From Anaeromicropila herbilytica (lineage in GTDB: Bacteria > Bacillota > Clostridia > Lachnospirales > Lachnospiraceae): a stretch of 64,000 bases of DNA. Shown here piece after piece: positions 1 to 9,007 of the stretch. A model generated the notes under the pieces. It was not told the DNA's origin and made no database searches. It was given only the letters and a program-made list of their open reading frames with translations. Position 1 is the first letter of the stretch, and each line of letters begins with the position of its first letter. The stretch spans positions 2,209,001 through 2,273,000 of the forward strand of contig NZ_AP024169.1 of assembly GCF_016591975.1 (NCBI RefSeq), in the 5' to 3' direction. The translations under genes were made by a program, and so were the position numbers.

Positions 1-1380
1 GATTTTCAGACAGCTGAGAAGATGAAACAATCATGCATTAAGAAAAAATCGATTACATATAAGGATATTATGGGGTTAAGTCATAAGGTAATGTCAACCG
101 AGATCAATGAAACTGTGAATGCTACTGTAAGAAATATAACTCAAAATATAGCAGATAAAATTATTGAATTGAATGGGGATAAGTCTGTTAGCGCTGTATT
201 TGTTGTTGGTGGCGGTGGTAAGATGACAGGATTTATATCGTCTTTAGCAGAATATCTTAATCTTCCAAATGAGAGAGTTGCATTACGTGGTGAAGAGGTT
301 CTTAAAGAAATAGAGTTTATGCAGCCAAAAGTTAAAAAAGACTCCTTACTTGTAACTCCAATTGGTATTTGTCTAAACTATTATGATCAGAAAAATAATT
401 TTATATTTGTTCAAGTAAACGGAGAACGCGTGAAATTATATGACAACAGTAGATTAACCGTAGCAGATGCAGTAATCGGTGTTGGTATGAGTAATGAACT
501 TCTATTCCCAAGAAGAGGTAAAGCAATTAATTTTACACTTGATGGAGAAAAGAGATTGGTTCGTGGTGAACTTGGAGAAGCAGCAATTGTGAAATGCAAT
601 GATAAAGTAGTAGGAATAAGTTCGCCAATTGAGCAAAATGATAAAATTGAAGTGATTGAATCTACTGTTGGTAAGGATGCAACTTATGAAGTTCTTCAAT
701 TACCTGAATATCAGAATAATACGATTGAATTTATCTTTAATAGTCAGAAAATTGTATGTCCTAAGTTTGTTAAAGCAAATGAAGAACTTGTCTCTGAATA
801 TTATCAAATCAAAGATGAGGACGCTATTGAGATTCTAGATTATTATACATTAGAACAGGTTCTTTCATTTATGGATATTCCATACCATGATTCCATTCGT
901 GTAAATAATACCTTGGCTCATCTAGAAGATAAGATTTATGCCAATTTTACAGTTCAATATGAGATAGATAATCAGGCATTTCAAAAAGTAGATGTAGAAA
1001 GTATATCTTATGAACAAGATTTTGCCTATGAAGAAGGCTCTTATACTTATGATGACTATAATCAAAATAATTCTAATCAAACTGAAGCCACAAATCAAAA
1101 TGTATTACAAGAAGATATACAACAATCGAAAAATGATACGAAGCAAGATGTGAATCAACAATCTTTAAAGCAAATCGAAGAAATTGTGGTTGTAGTAAAT
1201 GGTCAAGCAGTTTTGATGAATACTAAAAAGCAATATATACTAGTGGATGTATTAGATTTCTATCATTTTGATATGTCTGTATCCGGTGGCAATTCATTGG
1301 TGATACGAGTAAATGGTGAGGATGCAGATTTTACAACACCAGTGAAGGATAAAGATAATATTGAATTATTCTGGAAGTAA
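1..1380 (+). CDS. FtsA-like actin-fold protein with C-terminal beta-grasp-like domains (5' end missing)
   Basis: The reading frame is open from the first base, so the true start lies upstream; the first internal ATG at 22 is not a credible start. The first 120 or so residues match the end of an FtsA/PilM-type actin fold, including a phosphate-2-like motif VFVVGGGGKMTGF. The rest is not ordinary FtsA. A segment starting FVQVNGERVKL and another starting VVVVNGQAVLM look like ThiS/ubiquitin-like beta-grasp units: a strand, a VNG turn, a helix, and a late K-D-x-I-E-x strand. A Gln/Asn-rich linker (about residues 350-385) precedes the last one. Proteins of this kind are annotated in Lachnospiraceae as cell division FtsA domain proteins. 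A membrane or divisome role is inference; the actin-like part is the firmer call. Confidence 0.7.
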   Translation, partial: DFQTAEKMKQSCIKKKSITYKDIMGLSHKVMSTEINETVNATVRNITQNIADKIIELNGDKSVSAVFVVGGGGKMTGFISSLAEYLNLPNERVALRGEEVLKEIEFMQPKVKKDSLLVTPIGICLNYYDQKNNFIFVQVNGERVKLYDNSRLTVADAVIGVGMSNELLFPRRGKAINFTLDGEKRLVRGELGEAAIVKCNDKVVGISSPIEQNDKIEVIESTVGKDATYEVLQLPEYQNNTIEFIFNSQKIVCPKFVKANEELVSEYYQIKDEDAIEILDYYTLEQVLSFMDIPYHDSIRVNNTLAHLEDKIYANFTVQYEIDNQAFQKVDVESISYEQDFAYEEGSYTYDDYNQNNSNQTEATNQNVLQEDIQQSKNDTKQDVNQQSLKQIEEIVVVVNGQAVLMNTKKQYILVDVLDFYHFDMSVSGGNSLVIRVNGEDADFTTPVKDKDNIELFWK

Positions 1381-1512
1381 ATCAAAAAAGGAATATTTAA
1401 TAGGATTGTATACTGAAAAAATATTGGATGTAATGAATGTATTATATATAATCTAATTGGATAATTTTTGTAAAACTCCAATATTAGTATAGGAATAATA
1501 AGAGTAATTAAT

Positions 1513-1590
1513 AAATGAAATGGTTCTTATTTATAAATATGTATTTATTATGTATATTTATAAATAATATAGGGATCATTTCATTTTTTT
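1513..1590 (+). terminator. Long imperfect hairpin with T-run
   Basis: The arm AAATGAAATGGTTC at 1513 pairs with GATCATTTCATTT ending at 1586, and an inner AT-rich arm pair (ATTTATAAATAT type) continues the stem. A run of seven T follows. It lies 130 bases after the FtsA-like stop and before the YycJ-like gene, so it probably separates the two transcription units. Confidence 0.65.
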
Positions 1591-1654
1591 ATAGATAATT
1601 AGAAATAGGTATGATATAATGATTTGAGATTTTATCAGAAAAAGGAAGATAACG

Positions 1655-2452
1655 ATGAATTTATGTAGTATAGCAAGTGGAAGCAGTGGAAATTGTATCT
1701 ATGTAGGCAATCAAGATACAAATATTTTAATCGATGCTGGTATTAGTGGTAAGAGAGTTGTAGATGGTTTAACAAGCATTGATGTTAATCCAGAGAAGCT
1801 TAGTGCAATTCTTGTGACACATGAACATTCTGATCATATTAGTGGAATAGGTGTCTTATCAAGAAAGTATAAAACACCAATTTATGCAACTGCAGAAACG
1901 ATAAATGCGATATTAAAAACGAAGAGTGTAGGTAGAATTCCAGATGGATTACTACATATGATAGAGCCAGATCAACCATTTCTTATTGATGACATTAAAG
2001 TTGAGCCTTTTTCAATATCACACGATGCAGCCAATCCTGTTTGTTATACTTTTGAAGAGGATGGACATCGTATAGGAATGGCAACGGACTTAGGCACTTA
2101 TAATGAGTATATAATAGAAAAATTATCTGGATTAGAGGCATTATTGTTAGAAGCAAATCATGATATTAATATGTTGCAAGTAGGTGCTTATCCCTATTAC
2201 CTAAAGCAAAGAATTCTTGGAAACAGAGGACATTTATCGAATGAGAATTCTGGTAAATTAATCAGCAAGATTATGAATTCGAATTTAAAGCATGTTTTTC
2301 TTGGACATCTTAGTAAAGAGAATAATTATGCAGAACTAGCTTACGAGACAGTTAAAGTTGAATTGGAACAAAATACAGAATACTCAAGTAATCCATTTCA
2401 CTTAAGCGTAGCTAATAGAGAGGAACCTTCTCTTTTCGTAACTGTTTCATAA
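1655..2452 (+). CDS. YycJ/WalJ-type MBL-fold metallo-hydrolase
   Basis: A 265-residue protein of the metallo-beta-lactamase superfamily. The opening MNLCSIASGSSGNCIYVG and the metal-binding motif THEHSDH (residues 55-61) are typical of the YycJ/WalJ group, and a later conserved GHLS and LGHLSKENN supply further ligand-like histidines. YycJ-family proteins act as DNA 5'-exonuclease-like hydrolases linked to cell wall and DNA repair phenotypes in Bacillus. Here the gene is not beside walK/walR, so the link to that regulon is not supported locally. It appears monocistronic, with a 139-base spacer before the ACT gene. Confidence 0.85.
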   Translation: MNLCSIASGSSGNCIYVGNQDTNILIDAGISGKRVVDGLTSIDVNPEKLSAILVTHEHSDHISGIGVLSRKYKTPIYATAETINAILKTKSVGRIPDGLLHMIEPDQPFLIDDIKVEPFSISHDAANPVCYTFEEDGHRIGMATDLGTYNEYIIEKLSGLEALLLEANHDINMLQVGAYPYYLKQRILGNRGHLSNENSGKLISKIMNSNLKHVFLGHLSKENNYAELAYETVKVELEQNTEYSSNPFHLSVANREEPSLFVTVS

Positions 2453-2591
2453 TGTCTAAAAATTGTTTTATGATGTATAAATGTTTATAGATTTATTAAT
2501 ATATAATAACATTTAAAATAATATTTTATAAAGAGTTCTCAATTCTATATGACAAAGTTAAAAAATATCACAATTTCAGGAGGTTTTTTAA

Positions 2592-2864
2592 ATGAAGAAA
2601 ACAATTATTACAGTAGTAGGAAAAGATAGTGTAGGTATCATTGCAAAAGTATGTACGTACTTAGCAAATAATAGAGTAAATATCCTTGATATATCACAGA
2701 CTATTGTTCAAGGGTTTTTTAATATGATGATGATTGTAGATATTAATGAAGCTCCAAAAAGTTTTGATGAATTATTAGTTGAACTGGAACAAATTGGTGA
2801 TGAAATCGGAGTTAGCATTCGTGTACAACGTGAAGATATATTTGACAGCATGCATCGTCTATAA
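2592..2864 (+). CDS. ACT domain protein (UPF0237, GcvR-like)
   Basis: Ninety residues form a single ACT domain (opening TIITVVGKDSVGIIAKV, then a second half around FNMMMIVDI). ACT domains bind amino acids or similar small ligands as regulators. The start is the ATG after a strong AGGAGG. The next gene, a UPF0210 protein, begins 25 bases later, and this ACT-UPF0210 pair is conserved across Firmicutes, suggesting a common but unestablished function. Ligand unknown. Confidence 0.88.
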   Translation: MKKTIITVVGKDSVGIIAKVCTYLANNRVNILDISQTIVQGFFNMMMIVDINEAPKSFDELLVELEQIGDEIGVSIRVQREDIFDSMHRL

Positions 2865-2889
2865 TTAGCTTAGAAAGGAAACGTGTCTT

Positions 2890-4254
2890 ATGATTAATTT
2901 ACATGAAGTAATTGAAACAAATAAAATGATTGAACAAGAAAATCTGGATGTAAGAACAATCACGTTAGGGATAAGCTTATTAGATTGTGCCGACGATAAT
3001 CTAGAGGAAGTAAATCGTAAAATCTATGAAAAGATTACAAGAGTAGCAAAGAACTTAGTTTCAACTGGTAATGAAATTGAAAGAGAATTCGGTATTCCGA
3101 TTGTAAATAAGAGAATATCTATCACTCCAATTGCACTAGTTGGTGCAGCAGCATGTAAATCACCAGAAGATTATGTAACAATTGCGAAAACTTTAGATAG
3201 AGCTGCTAAAGAAGTTGGAGTTAATTTTATCGGCGGCTATTCTGCGCTTGTATCAAAAGGAATGACAACAAGTGATGAATACCTAATCAAATCAATTCCT
3301 GAAGCTCTTGCAGTAACTGAGAGAGTATGTAGTTCCGTAAACGTAGGCTCTACGAGATGTGGAATTAACATGGATGCGGTAAAATTATTAGGAGAAATCA
3401 TTCTTAAAACAGCTGATAATACAAAAGAAAATGATTCCCTAGGATGTGCGAAGCTAGTAGTATTCTGTAATGCACCAGATGATAATCCATTTATGGCAGG
3501 AGCATTTCATGGTGTGACAGAAGCTGACGCTATTATTAATGTTGGTGTAAGCGGACCAGGAGTTGTTAAAACTGCCTTGGAATCTGTACGTGGAGCGGAC
3601 TTTGGAACTCTTTGTGAGACTATTAAAAAGACAGCTTTTAAAGTAACTAGAGTTGGACAACTTGTTGCAGAAGAAGCTTCTAAGATGCTTAATATTCCAT
3701 TTGGTATCATTGACTTATCATTAGCACCTACGCCAGCAATTGGTGATAGTGTTGCTGAAATCTTAGAAGAAATCGGTTTAGAATATGCTGGAGCACCAGG
3801 AACAACAGCGGCATTAGCTTTATTGAATGACCAAGTTAAGAAGGGTGGAGTTATGGCTTCCTCTTATGTTGGTGGTCTAAGCGGAGCTTTCATACCTGTC
3901 AGTGAAGATCAAGGAATGATTAATGCCGTGCAAGCTGGAGCATTAACTTTAGAAAAGCTTGAAGCAATGACTTGCGTATGTTCTGTAGGTTTAGACATGA
4001 TTGCAATTCCTGGAGATACTAAAGCAACTACAATCTCAGGAATCATTGCTGATGAGATGGCAATCGGTATGATTAATCAAAAGACAACTGCTGTGCGTAT
4101 TATACCAGTAATCGGAAAAGGTGTAGGAGATATGGTAGAGTTTGGAGGATTACTTGGATATGCTCCAGTAATGCCTGTAAATCCTTATAGTTGCGATAAT
4201 TTTGTTAACCGTGGTGGTAGAATACCAGCTCCAATTCATAGCTTTAAAAATTAA
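2890..4254 (+). CDS. UPF0210 / PFL family protein
   Basis: A 454-residue cytoplasmic protein matching the UPF0210 (DUF711) family from end to end: N-terminal MINLHEVIETNKMI, central glycine-rich blocks such as GVSGPGVVKTAL, and the C-terminal GGRIPAPIHS. The length is normal for the family. The family has a glycyl-radical-enzyme-like (pyruvate formate-lyase-like) fold, but I know of no demonstrated reaction. It follows the ACT gene closely and is probably cotranscribed, with the ACT protein as a possible regulatory partner (inference). Confidence 0.88.
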   Translation: MINLHEVIETNKMIEQENLDVRTITLGISLLDCADDNLEEVNRKIYEKITRVAKNLVSTGNEIEREFGIPIVNKRISITPIALVGAAACKSPEDYVTIAKTLDRAAKEVGVNFIGGYSALVSKGMTTSDEYLIKSIPEALAVTERVCSSVNVGSTRCGINMDAVKLLGEIILKTADNTKENDSLGCAKLVVFCNAPDDNPFMAGAFHGVTEADAIINVGVSGPGVVKTALESVRGADFGTLCETIKKTAFKVTRVGQLVAEEASKMLNIPFGIIDLSLAPTPAIGDSVAEILEEIGLEYAGAPGTTAALALLNDQVKKGGVMASSYVGGLSGAFIPVSEDQGMINAVQAGALTLEKLEAMTCVCSVGLDMIAIPGDTKATTISGIIADEMAIGMINQKTTAVRIIPVIGKGVGDMVEFGGLLGYAPVMPVNPYSCDNFVNRGGRIPAPIHSFKN

Positions 4255-4309
4255 TTAGAATCATAGTGACAGAATATAGTCACATATTTTGTGAGAAACG
4301 AGGTGCCAT

Positions 4310-5773
4310 ATGAGTTCAATGTTAAAAGATATTGAATACAAAGGAATTTTTCAAATCTTCGAAGAAATTAGTGCAATTCCTAGAGGCTCAAGAAATAATA
4401 AACAGATTAGTGATTACTTAGTTAGTTTTGCAGAAAAACATGGACTTAATTATAAGCAAGATGAAGTTCTTAATGTTATTATTACAAAAGAGGCAACTAG
4501 TGGATATGAGGAATGTCCAACTGTCATTATACAAGGTCACATGGATATGGTATGTGAAAAAGATAGCAATATAGATCATGATTTTTTAACACAAGGGCTT
4601 GAACTAGTTGTAAAAGATGATTTTATTAGTGCAAATGGGACTACCCTAGGTGGAGATGATGGCATTGCAATTGCATATGCGTTAGCCATTTTATCATCGG
4701 ATGAGATCAAGCATCCACGCATTGAAGCCATATTTACAACAGATGAAGAAATTGGTATGGATGGAGCAATCGGCCTTGATACTACGGAACTTCGTGGTAA
4801 ATACATGTTTAATATTGATTCTGAAGAAGAAGGTATTCTTTTAAGTAGTGCAGCAGGTGGACTTACAGCGACTGCAAAGTTACCGTTAGAATATAGCAAA
4901 GAGACTGGTATTAAAGTATCAATTGCAATCAAAGGCTTATTGGGTGGACATTCAGGTTCAGAGATTGATAAAAATCGTACCAATGCTACATTATTGATGG
5001 GAAGATTATTATTTGAATTAGAAAAAGATATCGTTTTTCACGCAATAGACTTATGTGGTGGTGGTAAAGATAACGCAATACCAAGAGAGTCTTCTTGTAC
5101 TTTATTAATTCAAGAAAGTGACAAAGCAAGATTTGAAGGTGCATTGAAGGAACAAATTGATCATTATAAAAAAGAGCTTGCTACTAGTGAGCCACACTTG
5201 GAAATCGATTATCATGTAGGTGATAAGAGTGAGGAAAATGTAATCACAGCTGAATCTATGGTACAAATCCTTCACATGATCTTATTTGCACCAAATGGTA
5301 TTCAGACAATGAGTGCTGATATTAAAGGATTAGTTGAGAGTTCATTAAATCTTGGTATTTTTCATATTGAAAAAAATCAAGCAGTATTTGGTTATGCAGT
5401 TAGAAGTTCTGTTGATTCTTACAAACAATTTATGAGTAAGAAATTAGAAACATTAATTACTAAGCTTGGTGGTGCTTATTCAACATCAGGAGAATATCCA
5501 GCATGGGAATATAAAAAAGACTCCAAGTTAAGAGAACTTTCAGTTCGAGTATATGAAGAAATGTATGGTAAAAAACCAGAGATTCAAGCAATTCATGCTG
5601 GACTTGAATGTGGTATCATTGCTTCAAAATTAGACGGGATTGACATTATCTCCTTAGGACCAGATATGTTTGATGTTCATACACCAAAGGAAAGACTAAA
5701 CATAACATCAACGAAGCGAGTTTATGACTACGTTTTAAAGGTTTTGGAGGAGTTTAAAGGAATAAAGGAATAG
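4310..5773 (+). CDS. pepD: Aminoacyl-histidine dipeptidase, M20 family (PepD)
   Basis: A 487-residue zinc peptidase. M20 landmarks are clear: HMDMV (His77, Asp79), GGDDG (Asp116 region) and the catalytic TDEEIG (Glu146/147). Later HSGSEI and a C-terminal HAGLECG complete the family pattern. PepD enzymes hydrolyse Xaa-His and other dipeptides in the cytoplasm. The start is the ATG after GAGGTGCCAT; an in-frame ATG four codons later is possible. The CapA-like gene begins four bases after the stop, so the two may share a transcript. Confidence 0.9.
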   Translation: MSSMLKDIEYKGIFQIFEEISAIPRGSRNNKQISDYLVSFAEKHGLNYKQDEVLNVIITKEATSGYEECPTVIIQGHMDMVCEKDSNIDHDFLTQGLELVVKDDFISANGTTLGGDDGIAIAYALAILSSDEIKHPRIEAIFTTDEEIGMDGAIGLDTTELRGKYMFNIDSEEEGILLSSAAGGLTATAKLPLEYSKETGIKVSIAIKGLLGGHSGSEIDKNRTNATLLMGRLLFELEKDIVFHAIDLCGGGKDNAIPRESSCTLLIQESDKARFEGALKEQIDHYKKELATSEPHLEIDYHVGDKSEENVITAESMVQILHMILFAPNGIQTMSADIKGLVESSLNLGIFHIEKNQAVFGYAVRSSVDSYKQFMSKKLETLITKLGGAYSTSGEYPAWEYKKDSKLRELSVRVYEEMYGKKPEIQAIHAGLECGIIASKLDGIDIISLGPDMFDVHTPKERLNITSTKRVYDYVLKVLEEFKGIKE

Positions 5774-5777
5774 AAGA

Positions 5778-7034
5778 ATGAAGAAGAAAATAATATTTCT
5801 CGCACTATTAAACAGTAGTCTAATAGTTGTAATTATTGTTTTATTAATATTCATTCAATCAAACGAAACGAAAAATACAGCCTTTGAGAGTAGGTCTCAG
5901 GCTGTATTTTCTAACGAAACGGAAAAAAATGGCCAGATACAAGAAGATTCAACCTCTGATTTAAATATTAATGAGAATAGAGAAGATATTAAAAAAGAGA
6001 AAGATAATAATTCTTTCAATAAGAATACTACCGATGTTGTTAATCAGAAGAAAGATATAGGTAAGGCTACGATAGAAGATACAAAAAGTAAAGCAAATGA
6101 TATTAATCTAGTCTTTACAGGGGATATTTTTTTATCTGATTATGTATTAAGTCAATATAATAAGAGTGGAATTGAAGGTATCTTATCGAAGCAATTACTA
6201 AGTAAACTAAAGAATGCTGATATTGCAATGGCAAATGAGGAATTTAGCTTTAGTAATCGCGGAGTTAAGATGAAGAATAAGCAATTCACCTTCCGAGTTG
6301 CACCACATTATGTTAAGATATTTCAAGACATGGGGATTGATATTGTAACATTAGCAAATAATCATTCTCTCGATTACGGAACAGAAGCTTTATTAGATAG
6401 TATAAATACACTTGATGCTGCATCAATTAGGCATGTTGGAGCTGGAGCGAATATAAGTAAAGCGAAAGAATATCAACAATATAATATTCATGGCAAGAAA
6501 ATTGCGATCATTGGTGCATCTAGAGTAATTCCAGTTGCTAAATGGAATGCAACTTATACTAGTCCTGGACTATTGACTACTTATGACCCAACCACATTGC
6601 TTTCAGTTATTCAGGAAGCAAAGCGGTCAAATGATATTGTAATTGTCTATGTTCATTGGGGTATTGAAAGGAAGACTAGTCCAGAAGATTACCAAAGACG
6701 CTTAGCAAAACAGTATATTGACGCAGGTGCAGATGTTATTATTGGAAGCCATCCACATGTATTACAAGGAATTGAATATTATAAGAATAAACCAATAATC
6801 TACAGTTTAGGTAATTTTATATTTTATAGTTCGATTCAGAAAACGGCACTTTTAGAAATGAATATAGATCAAGATAATGATATCGTGGTATCTATAGTAC
6901 CCTGCTTTGCAGAAAATGCTAAGACCAAAGAACTAGAGCTTAAAAAGATGCGTGAAGATTTTTATAAATATATCACAAATTTGTCTTATCACATTACGAT
7001 AGATGAAAATGGCCATATAGTCAGAAATAAATAA
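5778..7034 (+). CDS. CapA-family protein, membrane anchored
   Basis: A 418-residue protein with one N-terminal membrane segment (about residues 5-26), a disordered Glu/Lys/Asn-rich stretch to about residue 105, then a PGA_cap (CapA-type) metallophosphatase-like domain. Visible motifs are LVFTGDIFLSD, LANNHSLDYG, VHWGIE, SHPHVLQG and SLGNFIF. Family members are linked to poly-gamma-glutamate capsule anchoring, but this fold is broadly distributed and no other pgs genes are nearby, so capsule synthesis is not supported here. The extracytoplasmic location is inferred from the N-terminal anchor. A palindrome flanked by direct repeats lies inside the linker-coding region (see 5862-5921). Confidence 0.85.
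   Translation: MKKKIIFLALLNSSLIVVIIVLLIFIQSNETKNTAFESRSQAVFSNETEKNGQIQEDSTSDLNINENREDIKKEKDNNSFNKNTTDVVNQKKDIGKATIEDTKSKANDINLVFTGDIFLSDYVLSQYNKSGIEGILSKQLLSKLKNADIAMANEEFSFSNRGVKMKNKQFTFRVAPHYVKIFQDMGIDIVTLANNHSLDYGTEALLDSINTLDAASIRHVGAGANISKAKEYQQYNIHGKKIAIIGASRVIPVAKWNATYTSPGLLTTYDPTTLLSVIQEAKRSNDIVIVYVHWGIERKTSPEDYQRRLAKQYIDAGADVIIGSHPHVLQGIEYYKNKPIIYSLGNFIFYSSIQKTALLEMNIDQDNDIVVSIVPCFAENAKTKELELKKMREDFYKYITNLSYHITIDENGHIVRNK
5862..5921 (+). repeat. In-frame palindrome flanked by 9-bp direct repeats inside the capA-like gene
   Basis: The direct repeat AACGAAACG occurs at 5862-5870 and 5913-5921. Between them the arms AAAATACAGCC (5872-5882) and GGCTGTATTTT (5900-5910) are perfect inverse complements, with an inner TGAGA/TCTCA pair. 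The two direct repeats are offset by 51 bases, an exact multiple of three, so the reading frame is kept. In the protein this appears as SNETKN and SNETEKN flanking a short insert. It looks like a tiny palindromic insertion with a target-site duplication, but chance or slippage is possible. Confidence 0.5.
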
Positions 7035-7243
7035 GGTACATGATTTAGAATAATTACAAAATAAATATAGAAAAATTAAGAAATTCTTAAAATTGCTATC
7101 TGAGTTCAAAAAACACTACCAATGTACATAAATTGTGATATAATGAACTAGAATTTTATTCATGGTTTTATAATAAAGTTTTAAATAATCTAAGTAGAGC
7201 CGTCGTGATTGTATTAAAATATCATAAAAGTAGGAGCATAAGA

Positions 7244-8809
7244 ATGAGAAACAACAAGATAGATGAAAATGATTTTATTGATAAAGATGACTTTATTAAT
7301 AATGAGGATGATGCTTTAAATGAAATAAATGCATCTTTAGCAAAACAAGTATCCAATGAATTAGATGATGAAGACGACTTGGATGATGATTATGACACAG
7401 AGGATTTAGATCATATACCAAAAAAGAAATTTCCTAAGTGGGCTAAGATAACTTGTGGAATTGGAGGAGTTCTACTAGTAGTTATTATCGGAGCATTATT
7501 ATATTTTAATAATCTGTTAGGATTAATAAATTATGATGATGGTAAGAATGCAAAACTAATCGCAGAATCGTTTGATAAAGATAATATATCGAAAGATAAT
7601 GAAGTGGTAGACCCTAATGATGTTAAATGGCAATCAATCCTTGCAAATACAAGAAAAGAAGGAGTTGTTAATATCCTTTTAGTTGGTGAGGAAGCAATTG
7701 CTGATAATGGTCGTGGTAGATCCGATTCCATGATGATTGCTACTATTAATGTTAAGAAGAAAACACTTTCATTAACATCATTAATGAGAGATACTTATGT
7801 TCAGATACCAGGATATAGTGATAATAAATTAAATGCAGCTTATAAATTTGGTGGTATTCAGTTACTTTATGAAACATTAAAACAGAACTTCCAGGTTGAG
7901 ATGGATGGTTACGTACTCGTTAATTTTAAGAGTTTTGAAAATATCATCAACGAATTAGGTGGTGTTGATATAACACTTACACAAGAAGAGGCTCATTATT
8001 TAAATCATACAAATTATATTTCTAAAAAGCAATATCGTCATGTTAAGGCAGGATTGCAAACTTTAAATGGTAACCAAGCATTAGGTTATTCTAGAGTTAG
8101 ACATGTTAAGACTGGTGAAAATGTTAGAGATGATTTTGGTAGAACATCAAGACAAAGAATTGTTCTTAATGCAATCTTTGAAAAATATAAAAAGTTAAGT
8201 GCTACAGATATGGTGGGTATGTTACCAAAGATTCTTCCTTTAGTTACTACTGATTTAACAAAGGACGAGATTATTGGATATATTTCTACTTTAGCAACAT
8301 TAGGTGTAGATCAATTACAGACTTTTAGAATACCAATTGATAATGGTTACAAGCCAGCAACTGTTAGAAGCATGTCTGTATTAATGATGGATACCGTTGC
8401 TGATAATGTAAAAGCACTTCATGAATTCTTATTTGGTGAGAGTGATGTAAAAGTACTTCCAAGTTCTAATGATTCAAGTAATTATAATGATTCATCAAGT
8501 GGAACAACTTCTACAACTACATCAACACCTCAGCCTGTTAGAACTGCGACACCTACAGCGAGACCAACTACAAAACCTGTTGCAACAGCAAAGCCAACAG
8601 CAACAGATACTCCTGAAACTACGGTTCCAGCTGCTACTGCTAAGCCAACAAAGGCCCCTACCAAGACTGCAGCACCTACTGTAGCACCAGTTAAGACACC
8701 AACACCAACTGAAGCTCCCGCTGAGACACAAACACCAGCAACAGAAGCTCCACAACAAACAGAAGCACCAAGTTCGGATGGCCAAGTATTAGAAGGTCAA
8801 GGACATTAA
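7244..8809 (+). CDS. LytR-CpsA-Psr (LCP) family cell-wall transferase
   Basis: LCP proteins attach teichoic acids or polysaccharides to peptidoglycan at the outer membrane face. I chose the ATG at 7244 (521 residues), 7 bases after TAGGAG, over the upstream GTG at 7205. The first 65 residues are very acidic and cytoplasmic; one membrane segment (about 69-92) follows. The LCP domain carries the family residues in GRGRSDSMMIATIN, LMRDTYVQIPG, LNAAYKFGG, YSRVRHV and DDFGRTSRQR. The last 100 or so residues are a low-complexity Thr/Pro/Ala/Lys tail, probably an extended wall-spanning or glycosylated stalk. It stands alone, with a terminator after it. Confidence 0.9.
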   Translation: MRNNKIDENDFIDKDDFINNEDDALNEINASLAKQVSNELDDEDDLDDDYDTEDLDHIPKKKFPKWAKITCGIGGVLLVVIIGALLYFNNLLGLINYDDGKNAKLIAESFDKDNISKDNEVVDPNDVKWQSILANTRKEGVVNILLVGEEAIADNGRGRSDSMMIATINVKKKTLSLTSLMRDTYVQIPGYSDNKLNAAYKFGGIQLLYETLKQNFQVEMDGYVLVNFKSFENIINELGGVDITLTQEEAHYLNHTNYISKKQYRHVKAGLQTLNGNQALGYSRVRHVKTGENVRDDFGRTSRQRIVLNAIFEKYKKLSATDMVGMLPKILPLVTTDLTKDEIIGYISTLATLGVDQLQTFRIPIDNGYKPATVRSMSVLMMDTVADNVKALHEFLFGESDVKVLPSSNDSSNYNDSSSGTTSTTTSTPQPVRTATPTARPTTKPVATAKPTATDTPETTVPAATAKPTKAPTKTAAPTVAPVKTPTPTEAPAETQTPATEAPQQTEAPSSDGQVLEGQGH

Positions 8810-8868
8810 TGAACGGACACTGTTTGTAAGAAAAGATATTAAATATAGAATATTTGAATAAACGATAG

Positions 8869-8902
8869 GCAATAGGATATTAAGGTATCCTATTGCTTTT
8901 TT
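8869..8902 (+). terminator. Rho-independent terminator after the LCP gene
   Basis: Perfect 11-bp stem GCAATAGGATA (8869-8879) with TATCCTATTGC (8886-8896), a 6-base loop and a run of six T. It lies 60 bases after the LCP stop codon. Confidence 0.9.
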
Positions 8903-9007
8903 AATTATTTGTTTTTCGCCGAAAGTCATGTACGAATTCCTAAAAGCATATAATTACAAAGCATATAATTACAGAGCTTTATAATGCAAAGAAAAGGTGA
9001 TCTGTAT

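Noticed and set aside
4576..4983. 135-codon reverse-strand open frame inside pepD
   Set aside because: It is antisense to a clearly conserved M20 peptidase and shows no start signal or family pattern.
8522..8785. Reverse-strand Cys/Trp-rich open frame opposite the LCP tail
   Set aside because: It is the shadow of the Thr/Pro/Ala repeat codons of the LCP protein and has no ribosome site.
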